Source of the DNA: Hyperoodon ampullatus
Lineage: Eukaryota > Chordata > Mammalia > Artiodactyla > Ziphiidae
DNA: 64,000 bases
Direction of reading: 5' to 3'
Assembly (NCBI GenBank): GCA_949752795.1
Contig: OX457068.1
Span: 61,941,582 to 62,005,581 of the forward strand
The notes beneath the pieces were generated by a model that saw nothing but the letters and a program-made list of their open reading frames with translations, did no database searches and was not told the DNA's origin. Below, one piece after another: positions 1 through 10,713 of this stretch. The first letter of the stretch is position 1. Every line of letters begins with the position of its first letter. The position numbers were made by a program, and so were the translations under genes.

Positions 1-130
1 AAACTCCTGCTCTGCTTCTAAATGAGCTATGCAACCTGTACCCCATCAGTCCTTAACGCACCCTGTTAAAAAATAAAAAAGAGTAATGCTTGACCGATTG
101 TGCTTATTCTGAGCAACAGGATCTCGACTT

Positions 131-190
131 CATTCATTAATTTAGTAAGTGTGTATTGGGTACCAGGCACTGAGCTACACATTAGGCTAC
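131..190 (-). repeat. L2 LINE fragment (3' end)
   Basis: A short stretch with CATTCATTAATTT and TACCAGGCACTGAGCT resembles the reverse complement of the L2 3' end (target words: attcattcaacaaatatt, tgccaggcactgt). It is short and diverged, so family assignment is tentative. Confidence 0.4.
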
Positions 191-969
191 CCAGCACTGA
201 CAGCTATTCATAACAATATTTTGAAATGGTTCTTTAACTTGATAAAAGTGACTGTTGCGATTGACTGAGCCCAGTTTTAAACTGAGAACTATATATAGTT
301 TATTGCACCTAGTGGTATATGATACACTACAAAGATGTATAACAAGTTCTGCAATTAGTCTCAGTTTCTTCTTACAAAAACTAATAATTTAAGGTCAAAG
401 GAATATTTCTGGTTTGTTTTTTTTTTTGCATCCTCTTCCCTTGCTTCTGTCCCTTTAGGCCTGGTCAATGCTGAATTGTTTGCTTCAGGATTTGTATTTA
501 ATCAGTGATACAATAGAAGAGCTAATATAAAAATTGAATCACAGTCATTGCCCTTTACTGTAAATGTAAGTTTGCATATTAGGAACCCAAAAAGCAATTG
601 CATTTTGCTTTGCCTATTGGAGGAGAACTTTTTGTTAATCCTTTATTAAAGACATTTTAAACAACAGCCAGTAGAACTAGTGCACATAGCGAATATTTGG
701 GGGGTGGCATGTAGTAGTTACATCTTCTATGTCCTTGAGGACTTCCCTGTATATTACTTTTTTTTTTTTTAACTTCTTGAAACTTCTTTCACTGTAGGGG
801 CAGTTATCAAATTCCCATTACACCTACTGAAGAATAAGAAGTAAAGTCTTTAAGCATTTTGGTCCTAATATCACATAAATGTACTTACCTCTGTGTGTCT
901 GTCTTGGTCCTTTGGAAGCCATCTTTAGGATGTCCGTTTTAGGTGACCTCTCACATTAGGAACCCACTT
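191..969. other. Unassigned AT-rich DNA
   Basis: No gene or repeat recognised. It contains two T runs (417-427 and 758-770). The first opens a polypyrimidine tract ending in TTTAG at about 459, which looks like a splice acceptor but has no open frame or other support behind it. Confidence 0.5.
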
Positions 970-1115
970 TGCCTTGATTTCTCTTTGCTTTATCTATAAA
1001 ATAGGTTAAAAAATTGTACACCTCCACCTCATGAAGTCTTTGTGAGGAGTAAAAGAGTTAATACCACGAAGAGATGACTGCATGCCTGTGGCAGAGTTAG
1101 GCTCCGGTAAATGGT
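970..1115 (+). repeat. MIR SINE fragment
   Basis: The 3' half of a MIR is visible: a diverged copy of the 'tcatctgtaaaatgg' block (ATCTATAAAATAGG), then a diverged TGTGAGGA/TTAATA block and a final GCCTGTGGCAGAGTTAGG...GTAAATGG corresponding to the 'gcctggcacatagtag' tail. Old and diverged. Confidence 0.6.
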
Positions 1116-1314
1116 GAGATCCACAGACCAGGTGCTTCTCCCCACTGCTCGCTGAGGGGTCTGCTCAGAGAGCCCTGCGTTCTGCCCTCCTTCTCCCTCT
1201 GCCTCTCTCTTCCCACACAGGGTTCGCCTCCTGCCTTCACATTCAAGTGCTCCCACAACACTTTGAGTGAATGAGTATATAGCTTTTATTCATTCATTTA
1301 TTTCTTTACTTACT

Positions 1315-1688
1315 TAAATAATTTTATGAAGGTATAATTGATATAAAATAAATGACCCTTATTTGAAGTATACAATTTGATACATTTTGACAAGTACATA
1401 CACCCTTGAAACCATCACCACAATCAAGATGGCGAAAATACCCGTCACCCCCAAAAGTTACCTTATGCCCCTTTGTAATCACTCCTTCCCCACCCCGCCC
1501 CGACTCCATGCAACCACCGATTTGCTTTCATCACTATAGATTACTTTGCATTCTATAGAGTATTACATAAATGGAATTATACCACGTGGATCCATACTTT
1601 TTTGGTTGGTTGGTTGGTTTTTGTACAACTTCTTTACTCAGCATAATTATTTTGAGATCCATCCATGTTGTTGTGTGTGTAAATTAGA
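1315..1688 (-). mobile_element. L1M-class LINE-1 3' fragment
   Basis: The plus strand reads as the antisense of an old mammalian L1 3' UTR: a 'ttttatgaaggtataattga' opening, then 'gaaaccatcaccacaatcaa', 'tcactatagattac' and 'actcagcataatt' followed by 'atccatccatgttgttg'. The element therefore runs on the minus strand. It is truncated before the ORF2 C-terminal region and includes a small GGTT expansion at 1602-1619. Confidence 0.75.
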
Positions 1689-3149
1689 TGTCCTTTTGAG
1701 GACATCACATTGAAGGTAGATTCACTGATTATGGTAAAGGAAGGAAGCATAAAAAACTATTATATTCAGATATAAGAATCCAAAATCTCTTGCATTCTGA
1801 GTGTAACCATCAGCGTAGCCCAACTGATATCATTCATTTAAGCCAGGAGGATTGGTATCAGGAAAGATGACCTTCAGCAATCAAGAAAGGATCAAGTGAT
1901 CATTAGCATTCTCTACTGAAGAAGATGTGGAAATGCAGAGTATACTTTGTAGAAATTTCTTCCAAAAGTAACTAGAATTATTTTGAATTATGAAGTCTAA
2001 AGAAGTCATCCTGAGCTACCTAGAAAACTTGCCTCACCAGAATCCTCCAGGGGTTCTGAGCAGCCAAGGTTGTACTGCGGGGCTGCCTCTTCCAGCCAGG
2101 AGAGGAGGAGCCTCCCCCTAACTCACTGAATAAAAGGCTCCTTTCAGAGGAAGGTGCTAAATTCTCCCAGCTCCCTGGCCAGAACAGGTAGATGAAGCTC
2201 TGGGCTTCAACAGCATCTTTGCAAGCTTAATGGGGCGATAACGAGGAGAAAATGGCTTAATCTGTGTTTTGGCCTCCTTCTTGCCAAGCTGGTTGGAATG
2301 AGAGAGGCTGTAACTTTGGAAAACCTAGTCATAAAATTGTTTTTTTAACATGGCTGTTTTTGGCAAGGATAGAGAGACTCTAAAGGAGTGAGTGCCTGCC
2401 AGTTTCAGCTTTGAAAATGGAACAATTAATTAGAAAAGTGAGGGTAGCAAAATAGATACAACATACACCACCTGGACAGCCTGCTTTTGTGTTGCAAGGA
2501 AAACAAATTTAAAAGGAGCGAGCCCAAAAGAAAACAAAAAGGTATTTGCACTGCGAAAATTTCCTCTGGGCAGTAGCCTAACTGGGTATAAAGGTGAGAG
2601 AGAGACCTCTGAAAAACAGAGCTTTCCAGAGGAAGCAGCAGGGGACCCGTATTAACAGCAGCCTGCCTGCCGTAGCTAATAATTCTGCATTGGGCAGGGG
2701 GTGGGGCAAGATGATCTCTCAGGGCCCTTTCTCACTCTGAGATTCTAAGATGCTGATATTTATAATGCAATGTTTAGAACCTATAAATCGACTGCTCTCA
2801 GAAGGTGTGCCTTATAATGTCTCTTTTATTTCATCAGTTTTCCCCCTGGATCTTGACTCCATCCCTCTGTTACCTCCTTGCCAACTGAGCAGGAAGAATG
2901 AATTCATAAATCCCTGAGTAACATCTGGAGGATGTGTGTTGGCCTCCAGCCTGGACAGATGTTCTGGGACTGTTCTGTTGGCCCCATATTTCACATGGAA
3001 ATGTAACAATAACCACCTATGATGGCTTCCAGTTTTCCCCACCACCAAATCTAAACCCATAGCCTGGAATTCAGAGTCCTTCATAAGTTGGCCTCCACGT
3101 TGCCTCACAATCCAAATACAGGAGGCTCAAGGCTTGTTGGTTTAGGTCT
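1689..3149. other. Unassigned unique DNA
   Basis: No repeat family recognised. An 8-bp perfect inverted repeat (arms 1687-1694 and 1699-1706, loop TTTG) overlaps its left edge. The 2200-2640 part is free of recognisable repeats and holds several TAAT/ATTA words and a TGGGTATAAAGG at about 2583; it could be conserved regulatory DNA, but no comparison could be run. Confidence 0.45.
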
Positions 3150-3515
3150 TTAAGTAAGTTGACTGGTCAGCAAGTATTTACTGAGCCTATAATATGAGCT
3201 TACCTTTGGGTCAGACATTAAAGGGGCTCCAAGGGAAGGAGGATACATCTCCATGCCCAGGACATTTATAAATGTCCTGTTTTTTAAAAGTATGCATACA
3301 AAAATAGAGAAATAAATAATAATAAACCATTTATTAGGTTGTGTGTGTCCAACTCTAAATGGTATAAGAGTTCAGACAGGATTCCAAAAGGACTGGAATA
3401 GCCAGGAGACCCTTTGGCTATGAGGGGCACTTGAACAGGGCTTTGAAGGATGGGAAAAAATTGGAACAAGGGATGGGAAGAAGGGGCGATCTAGTAGGGA
3501 AAAACAACATGTGAT
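3150..3515 (-). repeat. L2 LINE fragment
   Basis: The left part reads AGTATTTACTGAGCCTATAATATGAGC, a diverged antisense L2 3' end. The right part (3420-3480) reads GGGCTTTGAAGGATGGG, like the antisense L2 block 'gagacctgaaggatgag'. The middle is too diverged to assign and contains the 22-bp palindrome listed separately. Confidence 0.5.
3258..3279. repeat. 22-bp perfect palindrome
   Basis: Read directly: the core AGGACATTTATAAATGTCCT (3259-3278) equals its own reverse complement, and the flanking C/G pair extends it to 22 bp with no spacer. It lies inside a diverged L2-like segment, so it probably arose by chance or by local templated mutation. Confidence 0.9.
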
Positions 3516-4440
3516 CGGGCATGAACCTTTTTGCAAACTGACCCATGCCCATTATTAAGTTAGTTTTGGTAAGTACTGGTAGCTTCCAAAGTTAGAAGTG
3601 GGAGAGTGTTCTGTTTCCCTACTAACTTGCTTCCAGGATATAGTTTACCAGGCAGTCAGGCTTCCATGGAGTGCTCAATTCTGTCATGCACACACAAGTT
3701 TATTAGCAGGCAGGTATGAAAACAACCACACAACCTGTGCTGTAAGCATCATGGGTCCTGTCCCTCTGTCCTTGTATGAAAACATGTACTGAAACAGATG
3801 CAGCAGTGTTCTGGTGGCAGGATTCCAGTAACCTTCCAGTCTAATAAGCAAAGACACAGGACCCATTTGGATTCCAGACCCTGGGGACACCATTCCAAAG
3901 TGAAGAGAAAATTGCTCTTGCTAGATTATTGTACCTTATTTGTGCAAGGACAGGACTGTCTGTAAAACAGTGCAAAAAATCCCATATTTCTAGTTGTCAG
4001 TGAAAAAAGTGGTTTCTAACATCCATTATCCTAATTAACAAAGCCACTGGTCATAACCAGAAATAAAGAAAGCTAAAGACCTGCAGTAGATGGCTCTGGA
4101 GTTATGGTTTCTGATTGGAGTCTTTCAAATGCTAACTAACCACCTCTGGAGTATGTATTACTGATTAAGGAAATACAAATGTTAATCCCCTCTAGGGTAT
4201 AGATTAAAATTAACACCCACTTGCACAATATGTTGTCTATGCTAATGAATTTTGAAGTAAATTACAGATAATATAAATGGATGGAAAAGGACATGACATG
4301 AATTGTGGACAGGGAAGGATCATCAACTGACCAACAGATGTTGAGAAAAAAGGAGAGTCCAGGCTGTGCAGGCAGGTTTTTAGCAGATTGGTGATGCATT
4401 GCATTGCAGGCTGAGCAGGTTTGATGTGGTAGTCTGTGGA
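3516..4440. other. Unassigned unique DNA
   Basis: Nothing recognised as gene or repeat. Open frames on either strand are at most about 70 codons here and overlap each other on opposite strands, as expected by chance. Confidence 0.5.
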
Positions 4441-4575
4441 TAGGGTGGCCATATAATTTATCATCCAAAGGGAGACCTTTTGGAGAGTAAAAAGGGACAC
4501 TATTAATAATAACTCTAGGACAACAGATATAAACTGGTACTGTCCCAGGCAAACCAAGACATATGGGCAACTTAG
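4441..4575. mobile_element. MITE-like short element with inverted ends
   Basis: The left end TAGGGTGGCCATAT and the right end ATATGGGCAACTTAG are imperfect inverted copies of each other (a 'tagggtgaccatat' type terminus) about 135 bp apart. The inside carries GGGACACTATTAATAATAA and ACTGTCCCAGGCAAACC, words I associate with a common mammalian interspersed repeat whose name I cannot state with certainty. Could be a non-autonomous DNA transposon or the palindromic part of a larger repeat. Confidence 0.5.
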
Positions 4576-4944
4576 CTATGGTCATTGCATTAAAGCCTGG
4601 AGGAGACATGATGAAAAGCTGCATCATATGGAGACTCATCTGTCAGACACCTCTGCTTTGGCTCACTTAGGCACAGCAAAGTTTCCTTTGGGTGACTTTT
4701 TAGGTGAGAGGGGCTCTCTGGGAAAGAAACTCCCTCTGACTGTACTTCGATTAATTATCTCAGACCTATTTATCTGTAGCCAACATTGTGGCCTACTTCC
4801 TCAGAGCAGCATTTCTGGAACATCTTCTATATCCCCCAATTTTGGTTTGTCCAAAGCAATTACACGGTAGTAAGGAAACCACCTCCTTCACTATTTTGCT
4901 AATGTGAATTTAGGCAATTACATCTCTGGCCCTAAAACTCAGAT

Positions 4945-5110
4945 TAGCACTTATTTTTTGAGAAACTACTCTGTGCTGATGAAGGGCTTTTCCACATGCT
5001 ATTTCAATCCTCCTAGTTGCTCTCAGAAGTGTGTGGGAGATAACAGGACCTGTTCATCCATAAATGAAGGTACAAGTATCTACTCTACTTTCATCCCAGC
5101 GTTTGTGAAG
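4945..5110 (-). repeat. Possible MIR SINE fragment
   Basis: GAAACTACTCTGTGCTGATGAA, then CACATGCTATTTCAATCCTCCTAG, resembles the antisense MIR tail ('acctactatgtgccaggca', 'atgcattatctcatttaatcctcac'). The later 'atgaggaaactgag' block is only weakly visible. Confidence 0.45.
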
Positions 5111-5811
5111 ATAAAATGAGGTGAGAAATTCCCTGAAAGTCAGAGAATTGCTTATCCTGGTTATGAAAGTAGAATACTTTCACCTAGGTTCAAGTCCCCA
5201 AGATCCACCATAACATGGCTGATGGCAGTACCACCCAGGGAGGTAACTCAAGATATATTTGTGAGTTTGGGGTCCTAAAGCAACTAGGTGGTAAAAATTA
5301 GAATAAGCTTTCTTGGCCTTTTGGAGGGACAGATTCTGAATTGGAAGTGTCCTTCCTCGGCAATAATTGGTAGACTGATGAAATACAAGCTGTAACCACA
5401 AACACTGTGTTGTTTGAAGGGGGGTTCTGTGGTGTGGAGAAAAGTGCACTTGTGTGGGGGTCAGAAACCGTGGGTTCTAGTCTCTGCTCTGGCCCTTTAT
5501 GCACTCCACTTTGAGAAAATCATAGCATGGATCTGGGTGAGGCCAACCCTCACAACCTAGGATCCCAGGGAGTGGTCCATGCTGTGGACACAGGTAGTCA
5601 ATAAAGGATTAAATCTCAGGTAGGACAGTCCCACAACAACCTTTGATGTGGATGCTGGAGATCATCAGAATAACTGTTCTGAGGCACCCTCCCTGTCAAC
5701 CAGCCCAGAGTTCCTCCCAGACAGAGGCCCCATGGATGGTTAATTCTTTAAATAGATAGGCAACTGACCAAGTCTGCTATCTTTTTCAGCATCCAGCCTC
5801 GGTCAACTGTC
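5111..5811. other. Unassigned DNA, weak MIR trace
   Basis: No gene seen. Around 5435-5520 the words GTGGGGGTCAGAAACC and GGGTTCTAGTCTCTGCTCTGGC resemble the tRNA-related head of a plus-strand MIR, too weak to call separately. The rest is unassigned. Confidence 0.4.
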
Positions 5812-5960
5812 ACATTTATTCATTTTCTGAACATCTATTCATTGCACACCAACCACTTGCCAGGCACTGTTAGGGACTGTGAGTCAGATGGAAAGCAAAA
5901 AGCATCTGACAGTCTTTGTATACTTTACAATCCAGTGAAAGATAAAGCAGAGTTGATCCT
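5812..5960 (-). repeat. L2 LINE 3' fragment
   Basis: TTTATTCATTTTCTGAACATCTATTC, CCAACCACTTGCCAGGCACTGT and a later CTTTACAATCCAGTG correspond in order to the antisense L2 3' end ('attgagcacctac', 'tgccaggcactgt', 'gcttacattctagtg'). Confidence 0.55.
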
Positions 5961-6569
5961 CATTATTTGTCAATTCCATACATGCGAATTTGCCTACTTG
6001 CTAAAATGTATTTGTAAAACCAAAATCAACACTCATGACGCTTTTGAAGTCATTCACAGACTTGCACAGAGCAGCAAAAAATTCAAGTCTCTAGACATGT
6101 ACTTTCCCACCTGAGTTTGAATAAGATGATGCATTGCCTTCTTGTTTTAGCTCTCATATCATAAACAAGTGTCTTCTGCCGTCTATTTGGTATCTTGTTT
6201 TTTGCACTTTTGTGCTTTTTCTTGGTGAATTTGCTGTTTTAAGTGGCCTTAAGCCTAGTGCTGAAGTGCTGTCTAGTGTTCCAAAGTGCAGGAAGGTTGT
6301 GATGTGCCTTACGGAGAAAATACATGTGCTTTATAAGTTTCATTTAGGCCGGAGTTATAGTGCTGCTGGCCATGAGTTCTATATTAATTAATCAACAATA
6401 TATACTAAATAAGTTTTCTTTAAACAGAAGCACACATAAAACAAGATTATGTATTGATTCATTGTCTGAAATGTTTTGACCAGAGTGCAGAAACCTAACC
6501 CTCTATTTTTCCCTAGAAGCAACAGCTCAGTATACACTAATTCATTGCTCATGGAAACCTTACATTGCA
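5961..6569. other. Unassigned AT-rich DNA
   Basis: No gene or repeat recognised. Open frames of 85-122 codons here have no recognisable domain and no supporting splice or promoter context. Confidence 0.45.
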
Positions 6570-7115
6570 AATAACAAGAAGTGACTGTTACGCAAAGTAT
6601 TAAAAAAGGGAAAAAAGGAATGCCAGGGTGAACAGTTACTGGTGCTATGAGGTTAGAGTGACCAGGTGAGACTTTGCTGGATAAAGGGAGATTAAGCTGA
6701 GATCTGAAAGATAAGAAGGAGGGAACCAGAAGAAGAGCGTTCTGGGTTACAGACACATCAGGGAGAGGGATGTCAGGTCATGTGATCAGGTGGAGGGTAA
6801 AGAAGAGTGTGATTTAAAATCAAGGTCAGAGAAGTGAATGAAGATCAATCCATGCTCTGCCTTTCAGAGTTTTAATTTGAGAACAAAGGGGCATGATCAG
6901 ATTTCCATTCTGAGATCACTTTGGCTGAAACATGGAGGACACTTCTGAGAGCAGAATGAATGTGAGGAGCCCAAGAGAAGATTACTGCTAACGTCCTATA
7001 GAAAATGGTGCACGTTTTCACCAGAGTGCTGATGATTAAGATGGAGAGAAGCAATTATTCATGACATACTTGGGAGGCAAACTGGACTGGGCTTGGTGAG
7101 AACAGGATATGGAAA
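6570..7115 (-). repeat. L2 LINE fragment
   Basis: Successive words match antisense L2 in order: AGCTGAGATCTGAAAGATAAGAAGGAG (6695-6721), a GAGCGTTCTGGG block, then GGGGCATGATCAGATTTCCATTCTGAGATCACTTTGGCTG (6889-6930) matching the 'gtgacatgatctgatt...gatcactctggctg' block, and AGATGGAGAGAAG near 7038. Diverged but colinear over about 500 bp. Confidence 0.65.
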
Positions 7116-8556
7116 GACAATCAAGAATTGACCCTAATTTCAAAGACCTTCCCATGACAATACATTCCAGTGAGTGGTGATTCTCTGATGATCAAGCTTT
7201 GTCCTTCAGAGAAGTATAGAACTTCTAACCTATTTTCTAGATGTTGAACTAGTTCTAGAGCAGGAGCACCTCCATCTACCAACCTTCTGATGTAGCCAAA
7301 GGCCACTAAATCATCCTTTAATTGGTCTTTCTTTGAAACCTGACTCACAAGCCCTTCAGCATTGCCCCTGATCTCTGAAGCCTTGATGGGTTACCAAGAC
7401 TGGCAGTAGCTGGAGGCCAGAAAGTTGGACACAGAACCTAGGTCTGAATGGCATGGGTAGTAAGCCCAGTGGTGGGGCAACATTACCACTCCAGTGTGAA
7501 AGAGCCCTATTGGGTATTTGCCTTCAGTGCTGCTGAAAACTTTTGTTTTTGATTCTTTTTCTTTTTCTCATAAGCAAAGCCCTGACCCAACTCAAGGAAA
7601 GCTTCCCAAAGCTACCTTCCTTTATCAAAGTTTCTTTATTAATGTCTCTCTCCCTGCTCTGAGAATCCACATTTGAAATGAGCCCCACAGAGGAAGTGGG
7701 TCTTTTTATTTGGGTTACATTCTACCTGTCAGTATGTTGATCCAAAGGGAATCAATAACGCCAGGAGGCTAGGGGGATGCGATGGTGGTTCCCTTACTGA
7801 TCGGAACACTCCATGGCCATTCCTGTTCCTCCCATGTCACCTGACTCTTTCTGTCTTTGGTGATCCCCACTCTGCTGCTGTGACACATGGAGCGTTTGCA
7901 GCACAGAGCAGAACACGCTTCAGCGTCTCTTCTATCCAATTAAAATGTTTTACTATCTTTCCTTTTTATCTCGCCTTTGTAATTGGATTCCCAGTTTCTC
8001 AATTTTCATGGCAGCAAAGGGAGGGGGAAAATGATAGCAAGTATCTGATAAAAATAAAATGCTATGATTTAATTTCTGCTGGAAGGATTCTCTTGAGCCT
8101 TTATGAGGCCTTTGAAAGGGTTCCTGAGTCGCTGACCCACAGATTGTGGCCCTGTGATACCTTCTGCATATTCAAAGGGTCTCTCAAATTCTAGGTACCA
8201 TGAGATCAGAAAAGTCTAAAACCACTGTCTGTACAAACTGCATGGAGGGTCCGGAAGGGACAATTTGTGATGTGATGACAAGACTAGGTTTTGTGTGACA
8301 GCAATGTCTAATTACACAGGACCTCAGGCATCCTGAAATTGTAGTCCCCAGGGTGGAGTTAGGGGCATCCTATAAGGGTGTCCTCTGCTAAGAAAACAAA
8401 GATTCATGATGAAATTTGTGCATGAAAGGCTACAATTTGCTGGCCCAGTATGTTTCACAAGCTGTAATATTCCAATGTAGTCCTTAGGATAAAAGGGGTC
8501 AAAGTATGTGAAAGCTCTCTGTGTAATTCTTTAATCAAAATTTGTCACTATCTTTG
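7116..8556. other. Unassigned unique DNA
   Basis: No gene or repeat family recognised. A 104-codon open frame at 7880-8194 (+) has no domain that I recognise and a composition typical of chance frames. Confidence 0.45.
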
Positions 8557-8583
8557 TTGTTGTTGTTATTATTATTATTATTC
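8557..8583 (+). repeat. (TTG)n/(TTA)n microsatellite
   Basis: Four TTG units run into five or more TTA units (TTGTTGTTGTTATTATTATT...), a compound trinucleotide microsatellite. Confidence 0.9.
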
Positions 8584-8655
8584 CCCATAGTACTTGGCAG
8601 AGTCCCCTACATATATTCTTCACTAAATAAATATATGCTGATCAATCATTAAGAT
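8584..8655 (+). repeat. L2 LINE 3' end
   Basis: AGTACTTGGCAGAGTCCC...CACTAAATAAATATATGCTGA corresponds to the plus-strand L2 tail ('gtgcctggcacatagt...ctcaataaatatttgttga'). Confidence 0.5.
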
Positions 8656-8729
8656 AGATATGACTTAACCCATATGCACTCCAACATCAAGTCTCTGATA
8701 CCAAGTTTGTGTCCAACAATTCAATTCAA

Positions 8730-9085
8730 TTCAGTTCGGATACTAACTGCCCAGAGTTAGCATGGACCCAACAGGTTAAGGGCTCAGTCTCACAAGACTG
8801 CCCCCACTTCAGACACCAGCCACAAGTCCTGGGTGTCTCCAAGCACTTCTGGCTGGTTATAAATCTGGGGCTTCCCACAATCCTCTCAGGCTTTGCTAAT
8901 TCACTAGAACAACTTGTAAAAGTCAGGAAACTTCTGTATTTACAATTATCAGTTTATTATAAAGGATACAAACAGCCAGATGAAGAGGTACATCAGCTGA
9001 TGTCTAGAAGAGTCCTGACAAGCAGATGTATCCCATTTGGATGCAAGGGGAAGATTCAAATTCCAGAAATGATGTCAATAGAATG
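8730..9085. repeat. Ancient LTR-like interspersed repeat
   Basis: CACTAGAACAACTTGTAAAAG, TACAATTATCAGTTTATTATA and AAAGGATACAAACAGCCAGATG match words that I know from a widespread mammalian interspersed repeat of LTR type; I cannot name the subfamily. The 128-codon frame at 8709-9095 is a chance frame within it. No gag, pol or env coding remains are visible. Confidence 0.4.
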
Positions 9086-9224
9086 GGGCCAGTAAGCAGT
9101 TCCACTCTGTGAAAACCCAGAGAGATTGAGAAATGGTCAGGAAGTGAATGCAATGAAAATAACTCCAAAGAACATGCTGTATCTACTCTGTGCTTCTTCC
9201 TAGAAGGAAGGATAGAATTGGTTC

Positions 9225-9390
9225 TTGCTTTTATTCATTCATTTAAAAATATGTTATTGAGAATTTACTCTATGCTAGGAATTCTGATATGCCAGAGACA
9301 GGGAGATTTAAAAAGGCAGAATCTCTGCACTCTAATGATGACACTTCAGGCATCTGATGGACAGGCATTCAGCAAAAAAGCCCGGATCAC
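9225..9390 (-). repeat. L2 LINE 3' fragment
   Basis: TTATTCATTCATTTAAAAATATG, ATTTACTCTATGCTAGGAATTC and GCAGAATCTCTGCACTCTAATG follow the order of the antisense L2 3' end (attcattcaacaaatatt, cctactatgtgccagg, ccctgccctcat). Confidence 0.5.
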
Positions 9391-9439
9391 ATCACATCAT
9401 GCACATAATGCCCTCTGCTTCTCCACAAAAGCTTAGCTC

Positions 9440-9985
9440 TGTTTCCTCTTTGTTATTACCCTGCTGTTTCTAGTTCTCAGGCAAACCACTCCAACCAACT
9501 GTCTCTTCTGGACTTAATTTCTGAGATTGATCCATGTGAATCATCTAGCTCATTTGTTTGCATTCCTCCATATCATTCCATTATAGGACCATGCCAGTTT
9601 ATTTACTCAACCTCCTGTGATAGACCTGTGCATTATTTCTGGTTTTATACTATGCAACAATTCATATATGTGTCTCTTGGACCTTGCTATGAGTGTTAAT
9701 CTAGGGAAAATACTTATAAGAAGAATTGTAGGAATATAGGAAATGTACATCTTCAATTTTATTAGGTAATGACCAGCTGCTCTCCAAATTGGGGGTAACA
9801 ATTTACATTCTTGTCATCAATAAATGAATGATCGCATTGATATGAGTTCTTGTCAACACTTAGAATTGTCAGACTTTAAAATGTTTGCAGATATTATGAG
9901 TGAGAAACTTCATCTCACTATAGTTTACTTTGCACTTCTCTGATAATAAGTTGAATTTCTATTTACACATTTATTGTGCTTTGTA
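9440..9985 (-). mobile_element. Old L1/HAL1-class LINE fragment
   Basis: The plus strand is antisense L1: TTGATCCATGTGAATC, TCCTCCATATCATTCCATTATAGG, CCAGCTGCTCTCCAAATTGG, TCTTGTCAACACTTAGAATTGTCAGACTTTAAAATG and CATCTCACTATAG...CACTTCTCTGATAATAA correspond in order to the antisense ORF2 3' part ('caacacttggtattgtcag', 'tctcattgtggttttaatttgcatttctc'). Strongly diverged, hence old. Confidence 0.6.
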
Positions 9986-10289
9986 TTTCCTACAGTTCTC
10001 CCACTAATCCCTTCATTCTTCTCTTTCTCTGGGCTTAGTTTCCTCATTAAAAAATAAAGATATTGTACCAGAGCAGTCCCAAGGTCACTTCTTGCTCAAA
10101 TACCTCATGGCTGTGATTATTATCATGGTCGTTACTGTTCCTCCTAAAGCTCAAATTCTATATTTCCCCTTGACAACTCTGGGCCTCAACTGTTTCACCT
10201 GTAACAGAAGAATGTTAGATTTTCAGTTCTGAAATGCTGCAATTCTATAGCCAATCTAGGAGATGGATGGGATGAACAGTAATGATTTG
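9986..10289. other. Unassigned DNA
   Basis: No feature recognised between the old L1 piece and the next MIR; the sequence is pyrimidine-rich on the plus strand at 9990-10060. Confidence 0.4.
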
Positions 10290-10410
10290 CTCCAATTTAT
10301 AAAGAAGCTGAGGCCCAGAGAGGCTGAGTGGCTTGCCCAGAATCACACTGCAGGAAGTAAAAAAGCAAAGACAGATAGCCCAGGCTCTAGAAATTAAACT
10401 GAGGCATCTG
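10290..10410 (-). repeat. MIR SINE fragment
   Basis: GAAGCTGAGGCCCAGAGAGGCTGAGTGGCTTGCCCAGAATCACACTGCAGG is a clear antisense MIR core ('gaaactgaggcccagagaggttaagtaacttgcccaaggtcacacagc'). Confidence 0.7.
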
Positions 10411-10578
10411 TTTCCTATATCATTCTGTCTCCTGTTTTCCTGGCATTCAGACCAGTTGCGTGGCTCTACCGTCTTTTTACATGGCTAGTCACAGGATGCT
10501 TTTCGCCCCTTGCTTTGAATTCAGCAGCGAGTGGTTAGAATGCTAGTGTCAGAGGTTCTGACTGGCCTCAGGCTTCTG

Positions 10579-10594
10579 CTGGCCTCCTACTGTT
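10579..10594. repeat. L1 target-site duplication, 3' copy
   Basis: CTGGCCTCCTACTGTT occurs here and again at 17,210-17,225, exactly flanking the L1. The 16-bp identity is what endonuclease-dependent insertion produces. In L1 orientation the duplication begins AACAG, next to the A-rich tail, so its exact inner edge may be off by one or two bases. Confidence 0.95.
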
Positions 10595-10615
10595 TTTTGT
10601 TTGTTTGTTTGTTTT

Positions 10616-10621
10616 TTTATT
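10616..10621 (-). terminator. L1 polyadenylation signal AATAAA
   Basis: The plus strand reads TTTATT, so the element strand reads AATAAA, about 20 bases before the end of the element and directly upstream of the A-rich tail. Position and sequence fit the L1 cleavage/polyadenylation signal. Confidence 0.75.
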
Positions 10622-10694
10622 AGTTTCTGCTTTATAACAAAGTGAATCAGTCATACATATACATCTGTTCCCCCATCCCTTCACTCTTGCATCT

Positions 10695-10713
10695 CCCTCC
10701 CTCCCACCCTCCC
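10695..10713 (-). other. G-quadruplex motif in L1 3' UTR
   Basis: On the element (minus) strand the sequence is GGGAGGGTGGGAGGGAGGG: five G3 runs with single-base loops, which satisfies the classic four-run quadruplex rule with one run to spare. The motif is on the RNA-sense strand, as in other mammalian L1 3' UTRs. Confidence 0.85.

Noticed and set aside
416..462. Polypyrimidine tract ending in TTTAG, like a 3' splice site
   Set aside because: No open frame, branch-point context or downstream donor that would support an exon.
8709..9095. 128-codon frame considered as a retroviral relic
   Set aside because: It lies in an LTR-like non-coding repeat; no gag, pol or env similarity can be seen.
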